Assembly (NCBI RefSeq): GCF_003719825.1
Contig: NZ_RIBS01000002.1
Coordinates: 1-64,000, forward strand
Reading direction: 5' to 3'
DNA: 64,000 nt
From: Montanilutibacter psychrotolerans
Lineage (GTDB): Bacteria > Pseudomonadota > Gammaproteobacteria > Xanthomonadales > Xanthomonadaceae
In this document: piece after piece, positions 13,775 to 25,449 of the stretch
Numbering within the stretch: position 1 is the stretch's first letter
Layout of the letters: each line of letters opens with the position of its first letter
The notes under the pieces: generated by a model
The model's database searches: none
What the model saw: only the letters and a program-made list of their open reading frames with translations
Told to the model about the DNA's origin: nothing
Program-made: the position numbers and the translations under genes

Positions 13775-15304
13775 CTACAGGGCTTCGATGCGTAGCCCGA
13801 TGCCCAGGCCTGCCAGGTCGTCGGGTTCGCCGTGCAGGTCGGCCTTGAGCAGGGGGCGCGTTTCCAGCCAGCGCTTGTCCAGCGTCAGGCGCAAGCTGCT
13901 GTCGTCGGCGCGTGCGTCGAGGCGCGGGATCGGATCGGTATCGTGGCTGCGGTGCAGCAGCACTGCCAGGCGAAGCAGGGCGGCGTTGCGACGCGCGGTC
14001 GCCAACAGGCGATCGGGCAGCGCGTCGAACGCGGACTTGGGCACCTTGCGGCGGTGGGTGCGTACCAGTGCGGCGAGGAACTGCTGCTGCTGGCGCGAGA
14101 AGCCGGAGATGTCGGAGTGCTCGAGCACGTACGCGCCGTGAACGTGGTACTGGCTGTGCGCGATGGCCAGGCCCAACTCGTGCAGCCGTGCGGCGCGGGC
14201 CAGCATCACGCGGTCGTCGTCATCGAGCATCCAGGCCGCTGCCACCTGGTCGAACATGCGAAGTGCGCTCGCCTCGACTTGCCCGGCCTGGACGTTGTCG
14301 ATGCCGTAGCGCTGGATCAGCGCCGCCACCGCGACGTCGCGCGGGTCGTTGACGCCGCCGCGTCCGAGCATGTCGTAAAGCACGCCCTCGCGCATCGCGG
14401 CCTTGCTGACCATCAGCCGTTGCAGGCCAAGTGCGGCGAAGGCCGCCTCGAGCACGAGCACGCCGCCGGCGATGATCGGACGGCGATCGGCCGACAGGCC
14501 GGGCAGGTCGATCGCGTCGATCCGGTCGGCCTGCAGCATGCGGTCGCGCAACTGCGGCAGGGCCTCGGCGGTGATGGCGCCCTTTGTCAGCTTCATGGCC
14601 GCGCAGACGTCGCCAATTGCCTTGCAGGTGCCCGACGAGCCCAGGGCCTCGTCCCAACCCAGGGCGCGGTAGGTGCCGGCGAACTGCTGGAACTCGGCGG
14701 TGACCTCGGCCAGCGCATCCTTCCAGCGCTTGCGGCTGAGCTTGCCGTTTTCGAAGAAACGGCGGGTGCTGGCAATGCAGCCCAGCTGCAGGCTCTCGCG
14801 CTCGATCGCCTCGAAACCCGACCCGATGATGCATTCGGTGGAGCCGCCGCCGATGTCGATGACCAGCCGCAGGCCGCCGTCGCGCGGGCGCTGCGCGTGT
14901 GCGACGCCGAGGTAGATCAGGCGTGCTTCCTCGCGGCCGGCGACAACCTCGATCGCATGCCCCAGCGCCGACTCCGCCGGCATCAGGAAGCTCTGCGGCG
15001 CAGCCAGGCGGCGCACGGTGTTGGTGGCGATCGCACGCACCCGCTGCGGCGGAATGTCGCGCAGGCGCTGGCCGAAACGCGACAGGCAGTCCAGCGCGCG
15101 CTGCCGGAACTCGGGGTCCAGGCCGCCCCTGCGGTCCAGGCCTTCGGCCATGCGGACGGTCTCGCGCAGGCGATCGACCACGCGCAGCTGGCCGAGCACG
15201 TAGCTGGCCACCACCATGTGGAAACTGTTGGAGCCAAGGTCGACCGCGGCCAGCAGATCGCCGTCTTGTAGCGGCAACCGGGCCGTGTGGAGCATTCCGT
15301 TCAT
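13775..15304 (-). CDS. ppx: Exopolyphosphatase
   Basis: A 509-residue Ppx/GppA-family enzyme releasing phosphate from polyphosphate chain ends. The ASKHA ATPase-type fold shows LLAAVDLGSNSFHMVVASYV at residues about 16-36, RLVIDIGGGSTECIIG for the second phosphate loop, and LGSSGTCKAIGDV. The C-terminal HD-like helical part has LARAARLHELGLAIAHSQYH. Length is close to E. coli PPX (513) rather than the short actinobacterial type. It is the last gene of phoB-phoR-ppk-ppx; the start lies 15 bp after the ppk stop. Because Ppx and GppA share this fold, pppGpp hydrolysis is a possible second activity. Confidence 0.93.
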   Translation of the reverse strand: MNGMLHTARLPLQDGDLLAAVDLGSNSFHMVVASYVLGQLRVVDRLRETVRMAEGLDRRGGLDPEFRQRALDCLSRFGQRLRDIPPQRVRAIATNTVRRLAAPQSFLMPAESALGHAIEVVAGREEARLIYLGVAHAQRPRDGGLRLVIDIGGGSTECIIGSGFEAIERESLQLGCIASTRRFFENGKLSRKRWKDALAEVTAEFQQFAGTYRALGWDEALGSSGTCKAIGDVCAAMKLTKGAITAEALPQLRDRMLQADRIDAIDLPGLSADRRPIIAGGVLVLEAAFAALGLQRLMVSKAAMREGVLYDMLGRGGVNDPRDVAVAALIQRYGIDNVQAGQVEASALRMFDQVAAAWMLDDDDRVMLARAARLHELGLAIAHSQYHVHGAYVLEHSDISGFSRQQQQFLAALVRTHRRKVPKSAFDALPDRLLATARRNAALLRLAVLLHRSHDTDPIPRLDARADDSSLRLTLDKRWLETRPLLKADLHGEPDDLAGLGIGLRIEAL

Positions 15305-15318
15305 GGGGGAATGATCGG

Positions 15319-17561
<2,243 letters not shown>

Positions 17562-17565
<4 letters not shown>

Positions 17566-18881
17566 GGCGTCATCCCGGTGGTTTCCCTGGTACGCAGGCG
17601 CTCAGCGCCAAAGTGACAGGAGAAGGTACTACCACGACCGACCTCGCTGGCGACTTCCAGCCGTGCCTGGTGCAGGTTCAGCACGTGCTTGACGATCGCC
17701 AGGCCCAGGCCGGTGCCGCCGCTCTCGCGTGAGCGGCTGGTCGACACGCGGTAGAAGCGTTCGGTCAGGCGCGGCAGGTGCCCGGCGGGAATGCCGTAGC
17801 CGCTGTCGGTGACCTCCAGCGAAACGCCGTCGCCGTCGCGACGGAAGACAATGCGGATGCTGCCGCCCGCCGGCGTGTACCGCACGGCGTTGCTGACCAG
17901 GTTGGAGAAGGCGCTGTGAAGCTCCTTGTGCGCTCCCCACAGGTCGACGTTGGCGGTGTCCTGTGCGCTGACCTCATGGCGGCCCTGGCTCAGCGCCATC
18001 GCTTCGCGCCGCAGCGTGCCGACCATCGACGACATCGCCACGTGATCCTCTTCGTGCAGGCTGTCCTGCGATTCCAGGCGCGACAGCGTCAGCAGGTCCT
18101 CGACCAGCTGGGTCATGCGCTGGGACTGGCGCTGCATCTCGCCCAGGATCGGCGCCCAGTCGGGGTGTTCGGCCGGGTCGAGCATGTCCAGGTAGCCGTG
18201 CACCACCGTCAGCGGCGTACGCAGTTCGTGGGACACGTTGGCGACGAAATCGCGGCGCATCTGTTCCAACTGCAGCAATCGGCTGACATCGCGCGCAACC
18301 AGCAGCCACAGGTTTTCCGAGTACGGAATCAGTCGCAGGCTCAGCGTGGTGCCGGGGCTGAACGGCGAAGGCGTCTCCAGCGCTTCGGCATTGCGCCCGG
18401 CAGCCAGCCAGTGCGACAGCGGCAGCGGCTGCAGTCGGTCGACCAGCGCGGCGCCGATGTCCTGCGGGTAGCGCAGGCCCAGCAGCGGTCCGCTGGCCTC
18501 GTTGAACCACTGCACGCGCTGGCTGTTGCGTTCGACCACCACGATCGCGTCGGGCAATGCCGCGGCGGCCGCGCGGTAGGCGCGCAGCATCTCGATCAGG
18601 CGCCGCTTGCGGCCGCGCATCTCGCCCTGGCCCCGGGCGAGCAGGTGGTCGAGCTCGTTCCAGACGCCGGCACCGGCAACCGGTTCGAGCCGCTGGCGGG
18701 CGGTGAGGCGCGTCAGCAGGCCGCGCAGCTGCCAGTAGTGCCAGGCGACCACGCCCAGCGCAGCCAGGGTCAACACCGGCCAGGGCTGCCCCACCAGCGC
18801 GCCCACCACCGCGGCGGCGGCGAGGATCAGCGCGAGCTGGCCGAGGGTGCGGAACCAGGCGGAACGGGCTCTGGGGGGCAT
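17562..18881 (-). CDS. phoR: Phosphate-regulon sensor histidine kinase PhoR
   Basis: A 439-residue inner-membrane kinase. Two hydrophobic helices (about residues 12-50) anchor it, followed by a HAMP-like charged linker and a PAS domain (AALPDAIVVVERNSQRVQWF). The DHp domain has the phospho-accepting H218 in DFVANVSHELRTPLT. The ATP lid carries NLVSNAVRYTPAGG (N box), VTDSGYGIP (G1) and GGTGLGLAIVKHVL (G2). It lacks a large periplasmic domain, as PhoR sensors that read the Pst transporter do. The gene lies 115 bp after phoB and its stop overlaps the ppk start. Confidence 0.95.
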
Positions 18882-18996
18882 GCGTTGGAGTCTAGCGGCG
18901 GACGCGGGAACGCGGCGCGGGTGAAGTTTCCGCCGGCGGTGCGGCCGGCGGGCGTTCGCAGCGGTGCCGGCCGGCGAGGGGCGCCAGCCGGCGGCA

Positions 18997-19704
18997 TCAC
19001 ACTTCTGGCGAGGCCGAGAACCGGTAGCCCGCGCCGCGCACGGTCTGCACCATGCCATCGAGCAGGTGCGGTTCGAGCGTCTTGCGCAGGCGACGGATGT
19101 GCACGTCGACGGTGCGCTCTTCCACGTACACGCTGCCGCCCCAGACGTGGTCGAGCAACTGGGTGCGCGAGTACACGCGCTCGGGATGGGTCATGAAGAA
19201 GTGCAGCAGCCGGTACTCGGTCGGGCCGATCTGCACCGGCTGGTCGCCGCTTTCGGCGTTGGCGAATACACGGTGAGCCGCCCCGTCGATGCGCAGCGAT
19301 CCGACGCCGACGCTGCCGTCCTCGTCGTCTTCACGGGACCGCCGCAGCACCGCACGGATGCGCGCAAGCAGTTCGCGTGCCGAGAACGGCTTGACCACGT
19401 AATCGTCGACGCCGGCTTCGAGCCCGCCGACGCGATCGTTTTCCTCGCCGCGCGCGGTGAGCATGATGATCGGCACTTCGCGCGTCAGCGATTCCTTGCG
19501 CCAGCGGCGGGCCAGCTCCAGGCCGCTGGTGCCGGGCAGCATCCAGTCGAGCAGGATCAGGTCCGGCACCCGATCGGCGATGGCCGATTGGGCTTCGCGG
19601 GCGTCACCGGCATGAATCGGGTCGTAGTCGCCCTTGCGCAGGGCGAAGGCGACCATGTCGCGGATGGCGGGCTCGTCTTCGACAATCAGGATGCGCTTTT
19701 GCAC
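18997..19704 (-). CDS. phoB: Phosphate-regulon response regulator PhoB
   Basis: A 235-residue OmpR/PhoB-class regulator. The receiver domain shows RILIVEDEPAIRDM (acidic pocket D10), phosphorylated D53 in LILLDWMLPG, T82 and K104 in DDYVVKPFS. The winged-helix DNA-binding domain is about residues 130-230, with PTEYRLLHFFMTHPERVYSR and YVEERTVDVHIRRLRKTLE as the recognition region. All switch residues are present. It is the first gene of the operon, ~200 bp downstream of a Pho box, so it is probably autoregulated by phosphorylated PhoB. Confidence 0.97.
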   Translation of the reverse strand: MQKRILIVEDEPAIRDMVAFALRKGDYDPIHAGDAREAQSAIADRVPDLILLDWMLPGTSGLELARRWRKESLTREVPIIMLTARGEENDRVGGLEAGVDDYVVKPFSARELLARIRAVLRRSREDDEDGSVGVGSLRIDGAAHRVFANAESGDQPVQIGPTEYRLLHFFMTHPERVYSRTQLLDHVWGGSVYVEERTVDVHIRRLRKTLEPHLLDGMVQTVRGAGYRFSASPEV

Positions 19705-19902
19705 GTGGTCACCGGGGGAAAGACCAGGAGTGGCCCCGACGTCGCCCTCAGGGCGCCGTCCGGGGTGACGCGGCCGGCCTTCAGGCCGGTCCGGCTCCGC
19801 GCGTCGCGGCGACAGCCGCCACGGCGCGCACGGTGCATCCCTGCACCGTAGGGAGCCGGGACAACCCGACTCCCCTGAGCGGCGTCAGTACACTACCGTT
19901 TA

Positions 19903-19920
19903 GTGACAGCTCCGTGACAT
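19903..19920 (-). promoter_or_regulatory. Pho box upstream of phoB
   Basis: On the minus strand, ATGTCAC-GGAG-CTGTCAC gives two 7-bp half-sites separated by 4 bp, the exact layout of the PhoB site (consensus CTGTCAT-N4-CTGTCAC). A TAGTGT lies about 8 bp downstream and could be the -10. It sits 18 bp beyond the end of the protease gene, so it is the control region of the phoB operon. Confidence 0.8.
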
Positions 19921-19937
19921 GCGAGACCGGTGCGCCC

Positions 19938-21524
19938 TTACCGGCGTTGCAGGTCTTCGTCGCGAACGCCCTGGCGGCGGAGTTCGAGCACCGTGGGCGT
20001 GATCGCGGCGATGCGCGCTTCGATCCGCGCCCGGGCGTAGTAGTCCAGCTCGGTGTTCTTCTTGAGCGTGTTGAGCTGAACCAGTGCCTGCTCCGGCCGT
20101 CCGCCCAGGTAGGCCGCTTCGGCATAGGCCTCGCCGGCGCGGATGCGATCGCCGGCCAGCTCGCAGGCACGTGCGTAGGTCTTCTGGAACACCGCGTCAT
20201 CGGCCGACTGCGACAGCAACGGACGCAGCAGCGCCTGCGCCCGCTGGCCGGCAGCGGCGTTGTTCCGCTCCGCCAGCAGGCGCGCGAAGGTCAGCGCCAC
20301 GGCGCGGTTGTGCGGACTTTGCTTGAGCAGGGCATCCAGGCGTGCGTCGGCCGCAGCGTGCTTGCCGCTCTGCGCCTCGGCCTCGGCCAGGGCCAGCAGC
20401 ACCCAGGTGTCACCGGGACGTTGTTCGAGCAGTTCCCCCAGGATTGCGGCCGCGGCGGCCGGCTGGTTGCCGCGCAGTTGCGCGACCGCCAGGCCGTAGC
20501 GCTGCGCGGGGCTGGCCTTGCCGGCGCGGGCCAGCCGCGTGTATTCGTCGATGGCCGCGCGCGGCGTGTCGGCGCTGAGCACGCGCAGGCGCTCACGGGC
20601 GAACTCGAAGCGTCCGGTCCCGCCCTGGGTCGGCATGGCATCGCCGATGCGCAGGCCACCTGGCAACAGCGGGTTGTCGCTGGCCAGGGTGGTGCCCGCG
20701 TTGAAGCGGCCTGGCGCGCGCGCGATCTGCTCGGCGCGCTCCTTGGCCTCGCTGATGCGCGTGGTGGTGACCGGGTGGGTCATCAGGTAATCGTCGCTGG
20801 TGTTGTACTCGTTGGCCCGGTTGCTGCGGCTGGCAACGTGCAGGCGCTCGAAGAAATCCGCCATCGCCGCGGGGTCGTACTGGCTGCGAGACAACGTCTG
20901 GATGCCGACGCGGTCGGCTTCGGATTCGTTGGATCGGGTGTAGTCGATCTGGCGCTGCTGCAGCAGCGCCATCGCCGAGACGATCGCCGCGTTGGATCCG
21001 TCGGTGGAGGAGGTGCCACCGGCGGACTGCGCGAGCACGATCGCGCCGAGCATCGCCAACAGGATCGGCAACTGGTCGCGCTGGGCCCGTTCGACCGCAC
21101 GCAGCACGTGCTGCTGGGTGACGTGGGCGATCTCGTGCGAGAGCACGCCGGCGACCTCGTCCTCGCGTTCGGCGTTGAGCACCAGTCCCGCGTTGACGCC
21201 GATGTAGCCGCCCAGCGTGGCGAACGCGTTGATCTGGCGCTGGCGCAGCATGAAGAAGGTGAACGGCTGTTGCGGGCGATCGCTGTTGTTGGCCAGGCGG
21301 CTGCCGAGCTGGTCCAGCCATTCGTCCACCAACGGGTCTTCCAGCACGTAGTCGTAATGGCGCAACTGCGCCAGCAACATCTCGCCGTACTCCGCCTGCT
21401 GCGCTGGGTTCAGCAGCTCGCCGGCGGAGGATCCGATATCGGGCAGCCGCGACTCCTGGGCCGGGCTGCAGACGGCGGCCAGGGCGAGGGTCAGAGCGGC
21501 GGTGAGCAGGGTGATGCGGCGCAA
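19938..21524 (-). CDS. Periplasmic M48 metalloprotease with TPR tail (BepA/YfgC-like)
   Basis: A 528-residue exported protein that in E. coli (BepA) assists LptD assembly and degrades misfolded outer-membrane proteins. The signal peptide MRRITLLTAALTLALAAVCS ends about residue 22. The zinc motif is HEIAH (130-134), with the third ligand Glu in NESEADRVGIQ. The MTHPVTTTRISEAKERA segment closes the protease domain. From about residue 310 a series of helical TPR-like repeats follows, as in BepA. Length is slightly above E. coli BepA (487). It is on the same strand as phoB but separated by the Pho box. Confidence 0.9.
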   Translation of the reverse strand: MRRITLLTAALTLALAAVCSPAQESRLPDIGSSAGELLNPAQQAEYGEMLLAQLRHYDYVLEDPLVDEWLDQLGSRLANNSDRPQQPFTFFMLRQRQINAFATLGGYIGVNAGLVLNAEREDEVAGVLSHEIAHVTQQHVLRAVERAQRDQLPILLAMLGAIVLAQSAGGTSSTDGSNAAIVSAMALLQQRQIDYTRSNESEADRVGIQTLSRSQYDPAAMADFFERLHVASRSNRANEYNTSDDYLMTHPVTTTRISEAKERAEQIARAPGRFNAGTTLASDNPLLPGGLRIGDAMPTQGGTGRFEFARERLRVLSADTPRAAIDEYTRLARAGKASPAQRYGLAVAQLRGNQPAAAAAILGELLEQRPGDTWVLLALAEAEAQSGKHAAADARLDALLKQSPHNRAVALTFARLLAERNNAAAGQRAQALLRPLLSQSADDAVFQKTYARACELAGDRIRAGEAYAEAAYLGGRPEQALVQLNTLKKNTELDYYARARIEARIAAITPTVLELRRQGVRDEDLQRR

Positions 21525-21783
21525 GCGGGGTCCCCTCGGGTCGTTGGAATGCGACTGCGGCAGGATGCGGCCGCGCGGCGCAGGCTGGGTGAATCCCCGT
21601 TAAGGCTACGGGCAAACACGCGGGCCGGGTGGCGGGTGATGGTGCGGACAGCGGGGTGGAAATGCCGCGGGCATGGGACCATATACCCTCGCAGGCCACG
21701 GCGACGGGGGTTCGACCGCGCCGGGCCGGCCGAGTTCACGCAGCATCGGCCGCCGAGCAATCACAGCGCCCAGGAGAACCGTT

Positions 21784-22068
21784 TTGAGTGACAACGCCAC
21801 TACCACGCCGCAGGTCGTGATCTACACGACGGCAATCTGTCCCTACTGCGTCGCGGCCAAGAACTTCCTCAAGAGCAAAGGCCATGGGTGGACGGAAGTC
21901 CGCATCGATCTGGACCCGGCGGAGCGCGAAAAGATGATGGCGTTGACCCGACGCACCAGCGTCCCGCAGATCTTCGTGGGCGACACGCACGTTGGCGGCT
22001 ACGACGACATGATCGCGCTGCACCGTGCCGGTGGACTTGATCCGCTGCTGGCGGGGTCCGTGGCATGA
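21784..22068 (+). CDS. grxC: Glutaredoxin 3
   Basis: A 94-residue dithiol glutaredoxin. The active site is C19-P-Y-C22 in YTTAICPYCVAAKNFL; the cis-Pro loop RTSVPQIFVGDTHVGGYDD binds glutathione. I place the start at TTG 21784 because AGGAG (21772-21776) is 7 bp upstream and the next residues SDNATTTPQVVIYT match the family N-terminus. In-frame codons further upstream give no homologous sequence. The stop overlaps the next gene's start (ATGA), pairing it with an AhpD-like protein, which fits a peroxide or disulfide-reduction role. Confidence 0.93.
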   Translation: MSDNATTTPQVVIYTTAICPYCVAAKNFLKSKGHGWTEVRIDLDPAEREKMMALTRRTSVPQIFVGDTHVGGYDDMIALHRAGGLDPLLAGSVA

Positions 22069-22475
22069 GCGCCGACAACCAGAAGCCGGACGGCGGCGAG
22101 GAAGATCGCGTTGCGGCGTTCACCGCATTCCGCAAGCGCATGAACGAGCGCATTCTCGCCGAGCCCAACCAGGTCGTGCGGCGCTTCTTCGCGCTCGACA
22201 CGCAGACCTACCAGCCCGGCGCGCTGGACCTGAAGACCAAGGAACTGCTTGGTCTGGTGGCCTCGATGGTGCTGCGTTGCGACGACTGCATCAGCTACCA
22301 CGTGGCGCAATGCAAGGACGCCGGCGTGAACCGGGACGAGATGTTCGAGGCGTTCTCGGTGGGTCTTGTGGTGGGTGGCTCGATCGTGATTCCGCACCTT
22401 CGCCGGGCGGTCGATTTCCTGGACCGGCTCGAGCAGGGCGACACCGCCACGCCGCCCGTGCACGACCACGACTGA
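22065..22475 (+). CDS. Carboxymuconolactone decarboxylase/AhpD-like protein
   Basis: A 136-residue all-helical CMD-family protein. The conserved motif RCDDCISYHV gives C72-x-x-C75 and H79, the AhpD-type redox pair and its base, so a peroxidase-reductase-like role is more likely than ring decarboxylation. The rest (FALDTQTYQPGALDLKTKEL, and MFEAFSVGLVVGGSIVIPHL) follows the CMD helix pattern. It overlaps grxC by 4 bp, implying coupled translation and a shared thiol-redox function. The tail TPPVHDHD is His/Asp-rich and could bind a metal, though that is only a guess. Confidence 0.85.
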   Translation: MSADNQKPDGGEEDRVAAFTAFRKRMNERILAEPNQVVRRFFALDTQTYQPGALDLKTKELLGLVASMVLRCDDCISYHVAQCKDAGVNRDEMFEAFSVGLVVGGSIVIPHLRRAVDFLDRLEQGDTATPPVHDHD

Positions 22476-22787
22476 CGCCGCGATCGAATGACCGGCTGCC
22501 CGGCATGCCCGGGGCAGCTGCGACGACCCGGCCCGGGACGGGGCGCCTGCCGGATGTGGCGCCTGCCTGCGCAGAGTGTGCGACCGCGAGCGTCTTCGGG
22601 CCGGACCGGCTGGTATCGGCATTTTGTCAGGCGCGCGCATGACCCGGACGGGTTTGCCGAACCGGCCTTGGACCATCGTCGGGTGGGCGTTTACCTGCAG
22701 GCCGGGGCCGCTTCCGGCATAATTCCGCGGCTAAACCATCCGCCGCCGTACCTCGGGTCCGGCGCGCCCACCAGCAGGAAACCCCTT
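22476..22787. other. Gap between the AhpD-like gene and the isocitrate dehydrogenase gene
   Basis: No coding frame here has a credible start or family match. CATAAT near 22718-22723 could be the -10 of the promoter for the isocitrate dehydrogenase gene. I see no terminator with a U-tract after the AhpD-like gene. Confidence 0.45.
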
Positions 22788-23795
22788 ATGACGCAGACCA
22801 TTACGGTCATCCGTGGCGACGGTATCGGCCCGGAAATCATGGACGCCACCCTGCACGTGCTCGACGTGATGGACGTCGGCCTGCAGTACGAGTTCGCCGA
22901 TGCCGGCCTGGTCGCACTCGAGAAGCACGGCGAGCTGCTGCCGGCGGCGACGATGGACTCGATCCGCCGCAACCGCATCGCCCTCAAGAGCCCGCTGACC
23001 ACGCCGGTCGGCGAAGGCTTCAGCTCGATCAACGTCGAGCTGCGCAAGCGCTTCGACCTGTACGCCAACGTGCGTCCGGCCAAGTCGTTCCCGAACACCA
23101 AGTCGCGTTTCGGTTCTGGCGTCGACCTGATCACCGTGCGCGAAAACACCGAAGGCGCCTACAGCGCCGAAGGCCAGGCGCTCTCTGAAGACGGCGAAAC
23201 CGCCACCTCGATCACCCGCACCACGCGTCGTGGTTCCGAGCGCATCGTCCGCTACGCCTTCGACCTGGCGCGCCGTACCGGCCGCAAGAAGGTCACGGTG
23301 GTGCACAAGGCCAACATCCTGAAGTCGACCTCGGGCCTGTACCTGCGCACCGCGCGTGCGGTTGCGGCCGAGTACCCGGACATCGAGTGCAACGAGATGA
23401 TCGTGGACAACACCTGCATGCAGCTGGTGATGCGCCCGGAACAGTTCGACATCATCGTCACCACCAACCTGTTCGGCGACATCATCTCCGACCTGTGTGC
23501 CGGTCTCGTCGGCGGCCTGGGCCTGGCGCCGGGCGCCAACATCGGCACCGACGCGGCGATCTTCGAGGCGGTGCACGGCACTGCGCCCGACATCGCCGGT
23601 CAGGGCAAGGCCAACCCGTGCGCGCTGTTGCTGGGCGCGGCACAGATGCTCGATCACCTCGGCCAGACCGAGAAGGCCGAACGCCTGCGCGCGGCGATCA
23701 TTGCCACCCTCGAGGCCAAGGACTCGCTCACCGCCGACCTGGGCGGCACCGGCAACACGATGTCGTTCGCCAAGGCGATCGCCAGCCGGGTCTGA
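22788..23795 (+). CDS. NAD-dependent isocitrate dehydrogenase
   Basis: A 335-residue beta-decarboxylating dehydrogenase of the IDH/IPMDH family, oxidising isocitrate to 2-oxoglutarate in the TCA cycle. It has the N-terminal TQTITVIRGDGIGPEIM, the substrate loop SPLTTPVGEGFSSINVELRK with the Ser/Arg set expected for isocitrate, DLITVRENTEGAYS, and FEAVHGTAPDIAGQGKANPC. Short length and sequence resemble the NAD-type monomer-fold enzymes of Xanthomonas rather than the 416-residue E. coli NADP enzyme. Homoisocitrate or 3-isopropylmalate dehydrogenase are the alternatives; the serine-containing loop argues for isocitrate. Start ATG is 8 bp after a CAGGAA site. Confidence 0.88.
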   Translation: MTQTITVIRGDGIGPEIMDATLHVLDVMDVGLQYEFADAGLVALEKHGELLPAATMDSIRRNRIALKSPLTTPVGEGFSSINVELRKRFDLYANVRPAKSFPNTKSRFGSGVDLITVRENTEGAYSAEGQALSEDGETATSITRTTRRGSERIVRYAFDLARRTGRKKVTVVHKANILKSTSGLYLRTARAVAAEYPDIECNEMIVDNTCMQLVMRPEQFDIIVTTNLFGDIISDLCAGLVGGLGLAPGANIGTDAAIFEAVHGTAPDIAGQGKANPCALLLGAAQMLDHLGQTEKAERLRAAIIATLEAKDSLTADLGGTGNTMSFAKAIASRV

Positions 23796-23837
23796 GGCCT
23801 GCCAGCCTGAGCCGGTTCGCCCGGTTTAGCAGGTCTT

Positions 23838-23869
23838 GCAAGGGGCGCTTCGGCGCCCTTTGCGCGTTT
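23838..23869 (+). terminator. Intrinsic terminator after isocitrate dehydrogenase
   Basis: GCAAGGGGCGC-TTCG-GCGCCCTTTGC, an 11-bp stem with a single G-T pair and a UUCG-type tetraloop, followed by GCGTTTT. Confidence 0.8.
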
Positions 23870-24015
23870 TGGGCCCTCGCGGCGCCGAGGGCGCATCGTC
23901 CGGGAGCCTGATGGGATTGGAGGGGCGGGCGGGGAGGCTGTGTTCTGGCCCTGTTACTCGACAGCGCCCGTGTTGCACTGCAAAATGATCTGATTAGTTC
24001 CATTCGGATAAAGAG

Positions 24016-25365
24016 ATGAATGCGCCACCGGCCCCGGCGGTCCGCCCCAGCGCGATCGCGCTGACCCCCTTGCTGTTGTTCCTGGCGCTGTTCTTCGGTG
24101 CCGGGCTGTACTTCACCGCGCACGGCGAGGCGATGGGCTTCTACCAGCTGCGCGCGCCGGTGGCGATCCTGCCGGCGTTGGCGTTGGCGGCGTTCATCGC
24201 CTGGCGCCGCAAGCTTCCGGCGCTGGACACGCTGCTGTCGGGCATGGGCGACAGCAACGTGATGCTGATGTGCCTGATCTTCCTGCTGGCAGGCGGCTTC
24301 GTCGAAGTGTCCAAGGCGATTGGCGCAGTCGACGCGATCGTCGCGCTGGGCATCGGCAACGTGCCGCCGGCGCTGCTGCTGCCGGGCCTGTTCCTGGTCG
24401 CCGGATTCATTTCGCTGTCGCTGGGCACGTCGATGGGCACGATTGCCGCGGTCGCGCCGATTGCACTAGGCGTGTCCGATGCGTCGGGCCTGGATCGCGC
24501 GCTGGTACTCGGTGCGGTGATCGGCGGTGCCACCTTCGGTGACAACCTGTCGGTGATCTCCGACACCGCCATCGTCGCCAGCCGCACGCAGGGCTGCACG
24601 ATGCGCGCGAAGTTCCGCGAGAACTTCAAGCTGGCGCTTCCCGCGGCGCTGATCACGCTCGTGGTGCTCGGGTTTGTCGGCGATACCGCGCCGGTGCAGA
24701 CCCTCGACCCCGTCTCGCCGTGGCTGATCGTGCCGTACCTGGTGGTGCTCGGCCTGGCCCTGGCGGGTGTCGACGTGATCATCGTCCTGAGCGTTGGACT
24801 GCTGGTGGCAGGCGCCTTCGGTGCGTTCCTTACCGAGGATTTCGGCGTCGCGGCCTACGCCTCCCACGTCTGGGAAGGCTTCGAAAGCATGGTCGAGATC
24901 ACGCTGTTGTCGTTGCTGGTTGGCGGGCTGGGCGCACTGATGAAGGCTACCGGCGGCCTGGCTTGGCTGGCCCAGGCAATCGGTCGATTTGCACGCGGAC
25001 ACAAGAGCCGCCGCGCCGGTGAAATCAGCATTGCCGCCTTGTCGACGACGGCCGACGTCTTCACCGCCAACAACACCGTCGCGATCCTGATCAGCGGCAG
25101 CCTCGCCCGCGACATCGCCCAGCAGCATGGCGTGGCGCCTGCGCGCGCGGCCAGCGTGCTGGACATCTTTGCGTGCGTCACACAAGGCGTGCTGCCGTAT
25201 GGCGCGCAGATCCTGCTGGCTGCGTCGCTGGGCGCCGTGTCGCCGTTGGCGCTGGCAGGAAGCGTCTACTACAGCTGGCTGCTGGGGGCGATCACCATCG
25301 CGGTGATGCTGTGGCCGACACGCAATCGCGCGCGACAACCGGCGCCGTCCACGGCTGCCGGCTGA
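24016..25365 (+). CDS. NhaC-family Na+/H+ antiporter
   Basis: A 449-residue inner-membrane protein with about 11-12 hydrophobic segments. The NhaC family exchanges internal Na+ for external H+. The most telling stretch is VIGGATFGDNLSVISDTAIV near residue 175, a conserved ion-path motif of the NhaC/YuiF group, with a matching repeat half later (STTADVFTANNTVAILISGS). FISLSLGTSMGTIAAVAPIA is the other family signature. There is no neighbour in an operon; it is bounded by terminators on both sides. Substrate within the family (Na+, or amino-acid exchange as in MleN-like members) cannot be fixed from sequence. Confidence 0.85.
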   Translation: MNAPPAPAVRPSAIALTPLLLFLALFFGAGLYFTAHGEAMGFYQLRAPVAILPALALAAFIAWRRKLPALDTLLSGMGDSNVMLMCLIFLLAGGFVEVSKAIGAVDAIVALGIGNVPPALLLPGLFLVAGFISLSLGTSMGTIAAVAPIALGVSDASGLDRALVLGAVIGGATFGDNLSVISDTAIVASRTQGCTMRAKFRENFKLALPAALITLVVLGFVGDTAPVQTLDPVSPWLIVPYLVVLGLALAGVDVIIVLSVGLLVAGAFGAFLTEDFGVAAYASHVWEGFESMVEITLLSLLVGGLGALMKATGGLAWLAQAIGRFARGHKSRRAGEISIAALSTTADVFTANNTVAILISGSLARDIAQQHGVAPARAASVLDIFACVTQGVLPYGAQILLAASLGAVSPLALAGSVYYSWLLGAITIAVMLWPTRNRARQPAPSTAAG

Positions 25366-25390
25366 GCGCCCCGGCGCGACACGGCAGGCT

Positions 25391-25430
25391 GAAACGAAGA
25401 AGGGGCGCAACCGCGCCCCTTTTTCGTTTC
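25391..25430. terminator. Bidirectional terminator between the NhaC and BI-1 genes
   Basis: GAAACGAAGAAGGGGCGC and GCGCCCCTTTTTCGTTTC form a near-perfect 18-bp inverted repeat with a 4-base loop and A/T tracts on both sides, serving the converging genes. Confidence 0.9.
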
Positions 25431-25449
25431 CTGTCGATGCCGCGTTGTC

